In this document: in pieces, positions 41,370 to 50,648 of the stretch | Layout: each line of letters opens with the position of its first letter | Position numbering within the stretch: position 1 is the stretch's first letter | Source: Polyangiaceae bacterium | Lineage (GTDB): Bacteria; Myxococcota_A; Polyangia; Polyangiales; Polyangiaceae | NCBI GenBank assembly: GCA_025937785.1 | Contig: JAICQQ010000003.1 | Location: 62,001-126,000, forward strand | Reading direction: 5' to 3' | DNA length: 64,000 nucleotides | The notes under the pieces: generated by a model | The model's database searches: none | What the model saw: only the letters and a program-made list of their open reading frames with translations | What the model was told of the DNA's origin: nothing | Program-made: the position numbers and the translations under genes

Positions 41370-43211
41370 TCAGTGCTGCCCCGTTTCCGCTGAAGTTCCG
41401 GTTGCCTCATTGGGGGCGTCGGCGGTCGTAGAGTCCGGACACGCCGTGGTGAGAAATTGGACCATCCAGTCTTCGCCCTTCGACACGGTCACGCGTGGAT
41501 GGGCTGCGAGTATGCCGCGAAGCGTTGCCGCAAGCTCTTGCTCGTGCGGGTCGGCACGCCGTCCTTTGTGGGGCGCTTCGGGCTGCACGACGCATAGGTG
41601 AATGGCCGCGATGCCCGCGCAGGCCTGAACGCCGTTCGCCACATCGGCAACGAACTTCAGGTCGCCCTCCGCTCGCGATAAGAGTGCCGCCGGGATGGCC
41701 ATGTCAACCAGCTTCACCTCGCGGTTCAACGTGCTGCCGAGGCTACGGCCGAGGCTTTCCAAGGAGTCAGGGTTCAGCGCGGCGCCGAGATGGACGACTC
41801 GCACACGCAGGGTCTCGTCGGCACCGGCACCTGTGCTGATCTCGACGGCCAGCGGCGCCCCGGCCGCGTTCGCCGGCCAGACGCGAGTGAGGCTCGATTC
41901 GACGAGCGCGTGCCCGCTCTCCAGCTGTTCTCCGGGGCTCGGAGGCGTGAGCACTGGCGGCACCGGCAGCGGGCCGTCGGTTGCGCGCAGCGAGGACTCG
42001 AGCCCCGCAAACGAGGCGGCATCGGGAATCGCGAGCACCTCGATGCGGGGCACGACTCCAGAAGCTTTCTCGATGTCCGCATTCAACCTCTCCTTCGACG
42101 CCTCCGCGTCACTCGCCTTTCCAACGAGGACGACAAGGAGGTCCACCTCGTGGCGCTCCACGCGGACGCGGCTCTGGACAACCTTGTGAGGCTCGCGGCG
42201 AAGCGAGGCGTTGACGGCGGCACGCGCCCGCACTTCCCAGGCGACTTCGTCGAGCGCCTGACGTAGAGGCACGTAGACAACCGCGAGGAGTACGAAGGGC
42301 ATTAGAAACCGAAGGGCTGGGCCAGCCTTCGATTCGAACATCCCTGCGAGCCGTCGTGCAATCGCGGCGGTGACGACCGCGCGCTGGTTCTTTGCGAGTT
42401 CTTCACGCTCCAGCGGCGACGCGTCGACCCGGTTGAATCCCGCTGCCAGAAACGAGAGCGTTCCGACGAAAATGATCGCGACGAGGTTGGTGAGAAACAA
42501 AAGTGCAGCTCCGCCGGCGACCGTCCAGGTCGACGTGCCGAGCCCGAACCCACTGGCACAGAGGGGCGGAACCAGCGAGATCCCGATCGAAGTACCTGCG
42601 GCCGTCGTCGCCGTATCCGACCCCGGTCGAACGGAGGCGTAGACCCCCGCGAGCGCGCAAAAGCCAGCGGTGACGAGATCCAAGACCGTGGGCGCGGTTC
42701 TCGCTGCTATCTCCGAGTTGAGCTCGTGAAATGGGAGAAGAAGCGTGATCGACGCGGCTCCACCCACGGCAACGAAAACACTGAGTGCGATGCGCGCGGA
42801 GGCCCTCAACACCAGAAATGGCGATCCGGTCGCTAACCCCATCGCGAGCGCTATGATGGGGCCCATGAGCGGCGCGACCAGCATGGCGCCGATAATCACC
42901 GCCGCGCTACCGACGACGAGGCCGAGCGTTGCGATTCCGATCGAGACTACGAGCTGGAGCCAATAGGATGTGGCTTCGTTCGCATTCCGCTGCAGCATCC
43001 CTGCGACCAGGCTCGATCGAGCCTCGACGCTCGAACCAAGCAAGTGCACGAGGCGATCTTGGGCCCGCCTGACGCCGTGAACCAGCTTGAGACCCCTGGT
43101 CCTGGGCTCGCTCGTCGTAGCCCCATGCTGGGTCTCATGGGCATTCTTCGGCGGACTGCCCTTCACTGATGCGGGTTCGGTAGTCACGAATCTCGAACAC
43201 CGCTGTACCAC
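41370..43211 (-). CDS. DUF389 family membrane protein
   Basis: 613 residues from a GTG at 43211; a later start is possible because the N-terminal 70 residues are poorly conserved. The centre is a DUF389 domain with about six membrane helices, including AAVIIGAMLVAPLMGPI and GTSIGISLVPPLCASG, typical of the family. The C-terminal ~250 residues are soluble, with strand-helix units like those appended to other DUF389 members. The family is widespread but without a settled function. It lies 213 bp downstream of the site-2 protease gene on the same strand, so they may be co-transcribed. Confidence 0.85.
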   Translation of the reverse strand: MVQRCSRFVTTEPASVKGSPPKNAHETQHGATTSEPRTRGLKLVHGVRRAQDRLVHLLGSSVEARSSLVAGMLQRNANEATSYWLQLVVSIGIATLGLVVGSAAVIIGAMLVAPLMGPIIALAMGLATGSPFLVLRASARIALSVFVAVGGAASITLLLPFHELNSEIAARTAPTVLDLVTAGFCALAGVYASVRPGSDTATTAAGTSIGISLVPPLCASGFGLGTSTWTVAGGAALLFLTNLVAIIFVGTLSFLAAGFNRVDASPLEREELAKNQRAVVTAAIARRLAGMFESKAGPALRFLMPFVLLAVVYVPLRQALDEVAWEVRARAAVNASLRREPHKVVQSRVRVERHEVDLLVVLVGKASDAEASKERLNADIEKASGVVPRIEVLAIPDAASFAGLESSLRATDGPLPVPPVLTPPSPGEQLESGHALVESSLTRVWPANAAGAPLAVEISTGAGADETLRVRVVHLGAALNPDSLESLGRSLGSTLNREVKLVDMAIPAALLSRAEGDLKFVADVANGVQACAGIAAIHLCVVQPEAPHKGRRADPHEQELAATLRGILAAHPRVTVSKGEDWMVQFLTTACPDSTTADAPNEATGTSAETGQH

Positions 43212-43424
43212 GACGGGCTAGAGGGTCGAGGGGGTCTGGCGAAATTGCGACCAGCCCTCAGGGGACATTCCTGCCGTTCAGTGGCAGCGTGGTCTGGCTG
43301 CGACGCCACAACGAGAGCATCGACGGTGGAGCGACTTACATCCTGCACATCGGCTCGCTGAAAAGCGAGAGAGCCTCGTTCATCGCTGCTGTCGACGGAG
43401 CGCCGCGTTGGCGCACGGCGATCT

Positions 43425-44630
43425 TCAGCTCGACGCGACACCGCGTAGCGATAGCCACTTTGCGAGGTCACGCCCGGAAACGACACCCACCATGGTTCCC
43501 CGATCGACGATAGGGATCTGATCGGTGCGGGAGTCACCTAGCCGCTCGAGCGCTTGTTCAGCGACCGCATCGGGAGGCAAGGTCGGCATCTGTTCAGCGC
43601 TCGTCATGACCTCGGAAACCGTGACCTCGGGCCAGCGCTCTTGGGGCAGCTTTCGGATGTCGGCGAGCGATACGAGTCCGATCCACTTACCGTCGGCCTC
43701 GATGGGAATGCTCTCTTGGTCGCTCGCCAGAAGGATATCACGCACCGCCGATTCGACGGAGGTATCTGGCGGGACGCGGGCCAAGGCCGTGCGCATGACT
43801 CGGGTTACGGGTACGTCCGCCAACGCCTGAAGCACGACTACCTGCTGCTGGCTGGCGCGCGCCGCGTTGTTCAGGAACCAGCCAATCAGAAGCAACCAGA
43901 TGCCTTGAAGCAGGGCACCGCCGAACACATGGAGCGCGCCGAACCCCATGAGCAACCACGCTATGAACCTTCCGAGCCCCGCCGCCCAGCGCGTCGCCTT
44001 GGCCAGGTCGCCGGTGGCGCCCCACAACACCGCGCGAAGCACGCGCCCACCATCGAGCGGAAACCCTGGGATCATGTTGAATACGCCGAGCGCAAAGTTG
44101 ATCGGGCCAAGCCATAACAATAGTGTGGTCATTGCTCCCAGGCGCGGAAACAGCTGCCGGAAATCCGTGCCGGGGAAAACAGGCGCCGCTAGTATGAATC
44201 CGAGCAACGAAGCGGCGAACCCGATGCCGATGCTCGTGAGCGGTGCGACGATGGCCATCCAGAACTCGGCTTTCGGCGATCGCGGTTTGCCCTCCATGTG
44301 AGCCATGCCACCGAACAGGAACAAGGTGATGCGTGGCACGGAGATTCCCTGAGCACGACCCATGAGCGCGTGGGAGAGCTCGTGCACCAGCACTGATCCA
44401 AAAAAGAGGACTGCTGCTACCAAGGCGACCCCCCAAACGAGCCACAGCGGCCAATCGGGGTGCCACGTGGGAAAGACGCCGGCCCCGAGGTTCACGACTA
44501 TCAGCGCGAAGATGATGAGCAGGCTGAAATCAGCCCTCACCTCGACGCCGAACCAACGACCGAGCCAGAGGCCAGAGTGAAGAGTCGCGGGGTCGCTTGG
44601 ATGAGTATGCGCGTGTGTCCGTGCGGTCAT
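43425..44630 (-). CDS. Site-2 protease (M50) with tandem CBS domains
   Basis: 401 residues. About six membrane helices include HELSH at residues 83-87 (zinc ligands His83 and His87, catalytic Glu84) and the distal [14 protein letters not shown] supplying the third zinc ligand Asp. A soluble C-terminal part holds two CBS domains ([22 protein letters not shown] and [19 protein letters not shown]), which in this family bind adenine nucleotides and gate the protease. This is the SpoIVFB/Rip-like class that cuts membrane-bound regulators or anti-sigma factors. The substrate is not evident; no anti-sigma gene is adjacent. It is divergent from the secretion-like gene at 45009. Confidence 0.92.
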   Translation of the reverse strand: MTARTHAHTHPSDPATLHSGLWLGRWFGVEVRADFSLLIIFALIVVNLGAGVFPTWHPDWPLWLVWGVALVAAVLFFGSVLVHELSHALMGRAQGISVPRITLFLFGGMAHMEGKPRSPKAEFWMAIVAPLTSIGIGFAASLLGFILAAPVFPGTDFRQLFPRLGAMTTLLLWLGPINFALGVFNMIPGFPLDGGRVLRAVLWGATGDLAKATRWAAGLGRFIAWLLMGFGALHVFGGALLQGIWLLLIGWFLNNAARASQQQVVVLQALADVPVTRVMRTALARVPPDTSVESAVRDILLASDQESIPIEADGKWIGLVSLADIRKLPQERWPEVTVSEVMTSAEQMPTLPPDAVAEQALERLGDSRTDQIPIVDRGTMVGVVSGRDLAKWLSLRGVASS

Positions 44631-45008
44631 GGGGGGGTCACCAGAAGAGGGTTGAATGGCGCTGTGGCTGCAGCGCGGCCGCCAAAACCCGCTCTATGCT
44701 ACGCGACGGACGACCAAGCAGCTCCGCGGCCTGCCATGTGCCACTCAAATCATGCAATCTCCGTACCCCCAGGAGCGCGGCGAGCTATCACCGTGATGGT
44801 CAGGTTAGAATGGGAGTTGGGCGCTAGACGTGCACGACCCACCGAGGTTTTGTGTTTGCACGGGGCGAGCGTCTTTGGGACAAGCTGCCGTCCTGTGACA
44901 AGGGGGCGCGCCACAGCCGTGTTGTCCCCTCCGAAGGATCGCGCTAGAGTGAACCGGCGCTGAGGCCCTCGCCTGATTGGCGGTGCTGGGCTCGCGCCCA
45001 TTGGACTC
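44631..45008. other. Divergent intergenic region of about 380 bp
   Basis: No gene is supported. The short open frames here overlap in several phases and lack ribosome sites. It should hold promoters for the site-2 protease gene and for the gene at 45009. Confidence 0.45.
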
Positions 45009-45713
45009 ATGTCGCTGAAACCGCTCGCCCTCGGCTTGCTCGTCTCATTGGTTTTGTCCGGTGGGCTTGCGGTGGCCGCGCACGCTGCCAGTCACGTGCT
45101 CGAGGGTGGCGCCGTAGGCGTCGCCGCCCTGCTCTCACGCTCGGGGCCATCTCGAGATGGGGAATCAGCCGCCAATTCGAAGGATCATGGGCGAGCGGGG
45201 CAGCCAGCGAGCCCGAGCAGCAGAACCCCGAGCCGCGCCGATGGGATTGCTCCCAAGGAACACCGCGCGAATGCCAGCAGATCCGATCCGGCGCTTCGTG
45301 GCACGCCGCCGCGCCCCAAGCTTCCGCGAGTCACACCGTCTCGCCTACTTCGGCTCAGAATGGACGCGCCATCTTGTGACGATGTCTACGTCTACATCGT
45401 CTCGATCTTCGAAAATATCGGAGACTCAGTGGCCACGCTGGCCCTCGGCGCTAAGCAACGCGGTCGACCACGGCGTATCGGACAGCGCCTGGGCCGTTAC
45501 GAAGTCATCGGCATCGGTTACAACGCGAGCCGAGTGAGTTCGGCGGTCTGGTTGGCGGAGGGCAGCCGTGTGTGCCAGGCCCTGGTGCGCGACGCGAATC
45601 CCTTGCGAGAAAGGCAGCACATTCGACAGCCCGCCCGTGCCAAGCAAAAAGCCGCCGCGCGGAAGGGGCGCATGAAGCGAGCCAAGAGCCGGAGCGCAAA
45701 GCGGCAGCGCTGA
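45009..45713 (+). CDS. Orphan protein with GspC homology-region-like core
   Basis: 234 residues. Begins with a membrane or signal segment (ALGLLVSLVLSGGLAVAAHA), then a Ser/Pro/Arg-rich linker to about residue 115. Residues ~122-193 (CDDVYVYIVSIFENIGDSVATL, GRPRRIGQRLGRYEVIGIG, then VWLAEGSRVCQALV) resemble the HR domain of type II secretion GspC: a paired-strand fold with the pattern shown between D/Y-V and a final C-Q. It ends in a very basic tail (KQKAAARKGRMKRAKSRSAKRQR in part). No other gsp genes are adjacent. The similarity is by eye and could be wrong. Confidence 0.4.
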   Translation: MSLKPLALGLLVSLVLSGGLAVAAHAASHVLEGGAVGVAALLSRSGPSRDGESAANSKDHGRAGQPASPSSRTPSRADGIAPKEHRANASRSDPALRGTPPRPKLPRVTPSRLLRLRMDAPSCDDVYVYIVSIFENIGDSVATLALGAKQRGRPRRIGQRLGRYEVIGIGYNASRVSSAVWLAEGSRVCQALVRDANPLRERQHIRQPARAKQKAAARKGRMKRAKSRSAKRQR

Positions 45714-45863
45714 GCGAGAATGGCGCCTACGGTGAGCGAGCGCGGTGCGGCGCTACCGGGGAAGCAGGGAGCTCCGTGGCAACGCTTGCTCCGCCCCGCG
45801 CGGAGCCACTCGGTCAACGGGCCTCCCGCACGAAGCGAGCCAGATAGCTCACGTGCGTTCGGG

Positions 45864-46496
45864 TCACGGCGGCGAGGCCGGGGCGGCTGAGGCGGAGGCT
45901 GCGGGGATGCGGGCGCTGGTGCCGGTGCGCTGGTAATCGCGGGCTGCTTGGTCGATGAGCTCGTAGTCACGCGCGGCTCGTTCTGCTTCGGCCACGAGAG
46001 TTGCGGTGAAGATGGTCAGGCCCCAGATGCCGTTGTCGCGGCGGCGGAAGGGGTAGCGGGTGCCCTTGACGGTTTCGACGGTGGCACGCTCACCGGCAAC
46101 CTCGACCTTCTTGATACCGGACATGTCGCGGCGCAGGCGATCGAGCCAGTGCTCGCGCTCGGCATAGAGCGCGAACACGTCGGGACCGTCAGGGGCCGCG
46201 GCCACGCGTCGATACTTTTCCGCGAGCGCGCTGCGCTCGGGCTCGGGGTAGCTTTCGAGCACGCGGGCCCGGGCCTTTTCGCGGTAACGCTTGATCGTGA
46301 AGCACGCGTGCTGGGCTCTGGTTTCGGTGTATGCAAAGAACTCGGCGGGTTTGCCGCGGTTCACAGCGCTGACCACTCGGAAATAGGCGCCTTCGACCGT
46401 GCGGTCGTTCGGGTAGCTCTGCCATGCCCAAAGAAACCAGCCCAGGGCCAGCGTGAGCCCGAGCGCGAGGGCGAGGACGGTCTTGCGCCGTTTCAC
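45864..46496 (-). CDS. Single-pass membrane protein of unknown function
   Basis: 210 residues from GTG 46496. One N-terminal hydrophobic helix (VLALALGLTLALGWFLWAW) follows a KRRK positive cluster, and the rest is probably periplasmic. The soluble part has VEGAYFRVVSAVNRGKPAEFFAYTETRAQHA and a beta-rich segment KVEVAGERATVETVKGTRYPFRRRDNGIWGL, reminiscent of NTF2-like or SnoaL-type secreted domains, but I do not assign it. It ends in an Ala/Ser/Pro tail. The gene is divergent from the glycosyltransferase, starts 69 bp apart. Confidence 0.65.
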   Translation of the reverse strand: MKRRKTVLALALGLTLALGWFLWAWQSYPNDRTVEGAYFRVVSAVNRGKPAEFFAYTETRAQHACFTIKRYREKARARVLESYPEPERSALAEKYRRVAAAPDGPDVFALYAEREHWLDRLRRDMSGIKKVEVAGERATVETVKGTRYPFRRRDNGIWGLTIFTATLVAEAERAARDYELIDQAARDYQRTGTSARIPAASASAAPASPP

Positions 46497-46564
46497 GGCG
46501 GCTTCTTAGCACATCGACCGGCTCCGCCTTGCGCTGGTTTTCCAGGTCGATTACGCGACGGAGC

Positions 46565-47320
46565 ATGTGGCTCGAGAAGCGTATCGCCGTCGTGGTGCCT
46601 GCCTACCGGGAGGAGCGGCTCATTGGCCGCACGCTGGCGGGGATCCCCGCGTGGGTCGACGCGATCTACGTGGTGGACGATGCCAGCCCCGACGCTACCG
46701 CGGATGCGGCGCGAGCGGGCAGCGATCCTCGGCTGCGCGTGCTCCGGCACGCCGAAAACCGAGGGGTAGGGGCCGCCATCGTGACCGGCTACCAGCGCGC
46801 GCGCGCGGAAGGAGCCGAGGTGGTCGCCGTCATGGCGGGAGACAACCAGATGCACCCCGATGATCTCGAGGCGGTGGTGACGCCTGTCGCCGAGCAACGA
46901 GCGGACTACGTGAAGGGCAACCGTTTCGTGCACGCACAACGCACCCGCATGCCGCGTCTGCGGCGGCTGGGGGGCACCGCGCTCGGTTCTTTGACGCGCC
47001 TCTGTACCGGGCTTTCGGTCAGCGACACGCAGTGCGGGTTCACGGCCATCAGCGCGAGTGCCATCGAGCGCCTACCGCTCGCTGAGCTATGGCCGCGTTA
47101 TGGCTATCCGAACGACCTCTTGGGCATGCTGGCCGCGCGCGGACTCAGCGTCGTGGAGGTCCCAGTCAGACCCGTTTATGCCGGCGAGTACAGCGGCATT
47201 CGCGCTTGGCACCTGCTGACGGTGGCCGGGGTGATCGCCCGCCGCTGGCGCAAGGAGCAGCGGGGCTCAGGCGCCGCGCGGGCGAGCTCGGTTACGCGCC
47301 ACCCGGCGAGCGCTGCTTGA
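46565..47320 (+). CDS. GT2 family glycosyltransferase, DPM1-like
   Basis: 251 residues from ATG 46565; an upstream in-frame ATG at 46529 would add 12 residues. GT-A fold motifs: IAVVVPAYREERLIGRTL, YVVDDASPDATADAA (nucleotide binding), NRGVGAAIVTGYQRA and MAGDNQMHPDDLE in the DxD region. The acceptor end has DTQCGFTAISASAIERLP and PVRPVYAGEYSGIR, close to dolichyl-phosphate mannose synthase-like (polyprenyl-phosphate sugar) transferases. It lacks membrane helices, so it acts at the cytoplasmic membrane face. Its 3' end overlaps the convergent rhodanese gene by 29 bp. Confidence 0.88.
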   Translation: MWLEKRIAVVVPAYREERLIGRTLAGIPAWVDAIYVVDDASPDATADAARAGSDPRLRVLRHAENRGVGAAIVTGYQRARAEGAEVVAVMAGDNQMHPDDLEAVVTPVAEQRADYVKGNRFVHAQRTRMPRLRRLGGTALGSLTRLCTGLSVSDTQCGFTAISASAIERLPLAELWPRYGYPNDLLGMLAARGLSVVEVPVRPVYAGEYSGIRAWHLLTVAGVIARRWRKEQRGSGAARASSVTRHPASAA

Positions 47321-47732
47321 CGTCGCTGTAGCGCTGTCCCTCGGGGCTGCCGGCTTCCGTCGCCAGGCCCTCCTGAACCCAGCCCTTGAGCGCGCGTCCG
47401 AACGCATCGCGCCCGCCGTCGATCCCTGCCGCCATTTCCACCACGTCGGTGAAGCCAGCCTGCTCGAGCAAACCCACGGCGCGCCGGCTGCGGCCGCCGG
47501 ATTTGCAGCCGACCACCAGCTTCTCGTCCTTGGCGAACGCAGCCTGCATCACGCTCATGAACTCAGGGTTGGGCACCATGCCCTGGGGAGCCCGGTGATT
47601 CAGCGGCACATTCAGCGCGCCGGGCACATGCGCCGCTTCGAACTCGGGTTCGCTACGCACGTCCACGTACACGTAACCTTCGTCCAGGAGTTTCTTGGCT
47701 TCGTCGACCGAAACGATCTTTGGTGCTGACAC
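47292..47732 (-). CDS. Rhodanese-domain protein
   Basis: 146 residues, one rhodanese domain: YVYVDVRSEPEFEAAHVPGALNVPL, then the catalytic loop VGCKSGGRSRRAV, so a Cys-x5-Arg persulfide-carrying active site is present, and GFTDVVEMAAGIDGG as the last helix. Such proteins move sulfane sulfur from thiosulfate or persulfides to cyanide or other acceptors. No signal peptide, so cytoplasmic. It is convergent with the glycosyltransferase and divergent from the RNase J gene. Confidence 0.9.
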   Translation of the reverse strand: MSAPKIVSVDEAKKLLDEGYVYVDVRSEPEFEAAHVPGALNVPLNHRAPQGMVPNPEFMSVMQAAFAKDEKLVVGCKSGGRSRRAVGLLEQAGFTDVVEMAAGIDGGRDAFGRALKGWVQEGLATEAGSPEGQRYSDVKQRSPGGA

Positions 47733-47908
47733 GTTTGCCTCGCTTCACCGGGAAACGTAGCGGGCTCACGCGGCATTTTCCAGTCTAAACCAGCGTTTCG
47801 CCCGGCCGGCGCCGCCGCGATAACCCGAGAGTTTTCGCGGCGCTGTCGGCTCGGCTCTCGAGGCTTCGCGCGCCAAAAGCCGCTGGCACTGGCTTTCGGC
47901 CTCGGCTA

Positions 47909-49588
47909 TTGGGGAAATCCGAGCCTTCGATCGTGCCTGCTGCATCCAGCCCTCGTCTTCGTTTCGTTCCGCTCGGAGGGCTCGGCGAGATTGGTGCGAA
48001 CTGCTTTGCGCTGGAGCAAGACGACGGAATTCTGGTCGTCGATTGCGGCACCTCGTTTCCGCAGAACGACATCGGTATCGACGTCGTGCACCCCGACTTC
48101 AGATGGCTCGAGCAAAACCGGCACCGCATTTCGGGTTTGGTGCTCACCCACGCCCACGAGGATCACATCGGAGCCGTCCCGTACTTCTTGCGGGCAATCG
48201 AGGCGCCGATCTGGGGCCCGGCGCACGCGCTCGAGCTGGTCAAACACCGCCTCGCCGAGCACGACATTCGTGAACACGAGGTCGATCTGAGACCAGCGCC
48301 CAGCGGCACACGTTACGCGGTGGGACCCTTCACGGTGGAGCCCGTGCGGGTGGCCCATTCGATCGTCGAGGCGAGCGCCCTGTGCATCGACACCTGCGCG
48401 GGCACCGTGGTGCACACCGGTGATTTCAATCTGGACCCCGAACCCCCCGACGGCGAGCCCACCGACGTCGAGCGCCTGAAAGCCATCGGTGAGCGCGGCG
48501 TGCGATTGTTGTTCAGCGACAGCACGAACATCGACGTTCCCGAGCGCCCCGGCTCCGAGCGCGCCGTAGGCGAGACGTTGCATCGGCTGATCGCCGAGGC
48601 ACCGAAGTGCGTCGTAGTCGCGATGTTCGCGAGCAACGTGCAACGCTTGTTGATGGTGGGCAAGATCGCCCAGGCCACGGGGCGCAAGATCTGCTTGCTC
48701 GGTCGCAGCCTCGGCGTTCACGTCGACGTCGCGCGGCGCATCGGCAGACTCGATTGGCCGAGCAATCTGGTGATTGGCGCCGAGCACCTCGAGAATCAGC
48801 GCCGCGACAAGGTGCTCGTGCTTGCAGGGGGGACACAAGGGGAGGGGGTGTCCGCCATGCGACGCTTGGCGAGTCAGACGCACCAGCAGCTTCGGTTGGA
48901 AGCCGGGGACACCGTGATCCACTCCGCGCGCGTGATCCCGGGCAACGAACGCGTGGTTCACGACATGTTCTGCGACTTGTTGCGCCAGGGGGTGCGGCTC
49001 CACACCCGTCACTCGGACCCGGGAGTGCACACCAGCGGGCACGCCGGCAGAAGCGAGCAGGCGCAGATGATCGAGTGGCTCAGACCCCGCGCTTTCGTGC
49101 CGGTTCATGGAACCCTGCATCATTTGCGTCGGCACGCCGAGCTGGCCCGCAGCCTGGGCGTCCCTGAGACGCTGGTGGTCGAGAACGGTACGCCGGTCGC
49201 AGTCGACGCCGACGGTATCCGGCGGGATGCCGCAGTAGTTCATGGAAAGGTGAACATCGCCTATGGCGGCGAGGTGCTCGAGCCAGAAACTGCAAAGCGG
49301 CGCGCCGATCTAGGGCGCTACGGCGTGGTCGTCGTCTCGCTGGTGCTGTCGTCGAATCGCCGGGTAGTGCTCGCGTCGAAAGTGGAGGCCCGCGGGGTGC
49401 CGACGCTCGACGAACAGCCGGGCGCGTGCCGCAGCGTTGAACGCGAGATTCGCTCGAGCCTCGAGCACCTCGGAGGCGCCAGCCTGGAGTTGGTCGAAAC
49501 CGAGGTGAGACGTGCCGCGCGCCGCGCGATCCTCGAGAGCACCGGACTCAGACCCGTGCTTTTCGTGCATGTATTGTCGGAGCAATGA
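47909..49588 (+). CDS. rnj: Ribonuclease J
   Basis: 559 residues. Metallo-beta-lactamase and beta-CASP fold with LVLTHAHEDHIGAVP (zinc site), VVHTGDFNLDPEP, LLFSDSTNID (GDSTN-like), then VPVHGTLHHLRRHAEL and SGHAGRSEQAQ. This matches RNase J, an endo/5'-exonuclease for mRNA decay and rRNA maturation, at the usual length. No ATG is in frame near the start: TTG 47909 or GTG 47933 are the choices, the second beginning just before PAASSPRLRFVPLGG. The next gene starts 7 bp downstream, so it may be co-transcribed. Confidence 0.9.
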   Translation: MGKSEPSIVPAASSPRLRFVPLGGLGEIGANCFALEQDDGILVVDCGTSFPQNDIGIDVVHPDFRWLEQNRHRISGLVLTHAHEDHIGAVPYFLRAIEAPIWGPAHALELVKHRLAEHDIREHEVDLRPAPSGTRYAVGPFTVEPVRVAHSIVEASALCIDTCAGTVVHTGDFNLDPEPPDGEPTDVERLKAIGERGVRLLFSDSTNIDVPERPGSERAVGETLHRLIAEAPKCVVVAMFASNVQRLLMVGKIAQATGRKICLLGRSLGVHVDVARRIGRLDWPSNLVIGAEHLENQRRDKVLVLAGGTQGEGVSAMRRLASQTHQQLRLEAGDTVIHSARVIPGNERVVHDMFCDLLRQGVRLHTRHSDPGVHTSGHAGRSEQAQMIEWLRPRAFVPVHGTLHHLRRHAELARSLGVPETLVVENGTPVAVDADGIRRDAAVVHGKVNIAYGGEVLEPETAKRRADLGRYGVVVVSLVLSSNRRVVLASKVEARGVPTLDEQPGACRSVEREIRSSLEHLGGASLELVETEVRRAARRAILESTGLRPVLFVHVLSEQ

Positions 49589-49595
49589 GGAGGGG

Positions 49596-50636
49596 ATGGT
49601 GCCTTCACAGCAGTTTCGCCGCGGGCCGTCCTCCAACTTCGTTCGGAGCTTTTCCCGGGCGAGCGCGGTCGCGTTGGGGTTGGTCTGCGTTGCTGCCTGC
49701 CAGCAAAGCCGACAGAAGCCCGTAGCCCAGGAAAAAACCGCTGTCGCAACCGCCGCGGTCTCCGCCAAACCGCCGCAACGGCCGGCGGAAGGCCTGACTG
49801 AGTTTCGCTTTCCCGAGCCCGAACGGCTGGTGGCCATCGGTGATCTGCACGGAGACGCGGATGCGGCGCGTGCGGCCCTCAAGCTGGCGGGGGCCGTCGA
49901 CGACAAGGACGCCTGGATCGGGGGCAAGCTGGTCGTGGTCCAAACCGGCGATCAACTCGATCGGGGCGACGGCGAACGTGCCATCGTCGATCTTTTCGAC
50001 GCGCTCGCAGAACAGGCCGCGCGCACGGGTGGGCGAGTGCTTGCTCTGAACGGCAACCACGAAACGATGAACGTCCAGGGCGACTTTCGCTATGTCACCC
50101 AACAGGGTCTGCATTTCGGCGATGTCGCTCCGGCGTCCCCGTACGCTGGGGCAGCGCCAGAGCGCTACCGCGAGCGCGCGGAAGCCTTCCTTCCGGGTGG
50201 TGCCTACGCCAAGAGCCTCTCGCGCCGTCCCGTGGTGGCCGTGGTAGGAGCTTCGGCCTTCGCCCACGGCGGCATTCTGCCCGAACACCTCAAGTACGGG
50301 CTCGATCGGATCAATCGCGAGGTGATGGCATGGATGGCGGGGGACACCACGCAGATGCCAGCAGCGATCGCGGCAGAAGATGGGCTGGTGTGGACCCGGG
50401 CCTATGGTGGGCCGGAGTCGCCCGAGGTGTGCCAGGCGGTGCGGCGCGTGCTCGACGATCTGCGGGTGAAGCGCATCGTGGTCGGGCACACCGTGCAGAA
50501 AGCAGGGGTGACGTCGATCTGCGACGGAGCGGTGTGGCGCATCGACGTGGGGCTCTCCGCGTACTACGGCGATGCACCGGTAGCAATTCTCGAGGTCAAG
50601 GCGGGGCAGGCCCGGGTGCTCACCGCCCCGCGCTGA
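49596..50636 (+). CDS. Shelphs-like metallophosphatase lipoprotein
   Basis: 346 residues from ATG 49596 (upstream GAGGAGGGG purine run gives the ribosome site). Lipoprotein signal with ASAVALGLVCVAAC (lipid Cys near residue 35) and an Ala/Lys/Pro linker. Calcineurin-like motifs in order: VAIGDLHGDAD, VVQTGDQLDRGD, LNGNHETMN, VVGASAFAHGG, and IVVGHTVQKAG. The LHGD, GDQLDRG and GNHE set, with a final GHT, is that of PPP-type Shelphs (Shewanella-like) protein phosphatases. The lipid anchor points to an extracytoplasmic location, where protein-phosphate substrates are unusual. It follows RNase J by 7 bp. Confidence 0.88.
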   Translation: MVPSQQFRRGPSSNFVRSFSRASAVALGLVCVAACQQSRQKPVAQEKTAVATAAVSAKPPQRPAEGLTEFRFPEPERLVAIGDLHGDADAARAALKLAGAVDDKDAWIGGKLVVVQTGDQLDRGDGERAIVDLFDALAEQAARTGGRVLALNGNHETMNVQGDFRYVTQQGLHFGDVAPASPYAGAAPERYRERAEAFLPGGAYAKSLSRRPVVAVVGASAFAHGGILPEHLKYGLDRINREVMAWMAGDTTQMPAAIAAEDGLVWTRAYGGPESPEVCQAVRRVLDDLRVKRIVVGHTVQKAGVTSICDGAVWRIDVGLSAYYGDAPVAILEVKAGQARVLTAPR

Positions 50637-50648
50637 GCTGAGCCGTGG

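Noticed and set aside
47906-49243. 445-codon minus-strand frame opposite RNase J
   Set aside because: Antisense of the RNase J frame with no own domain.
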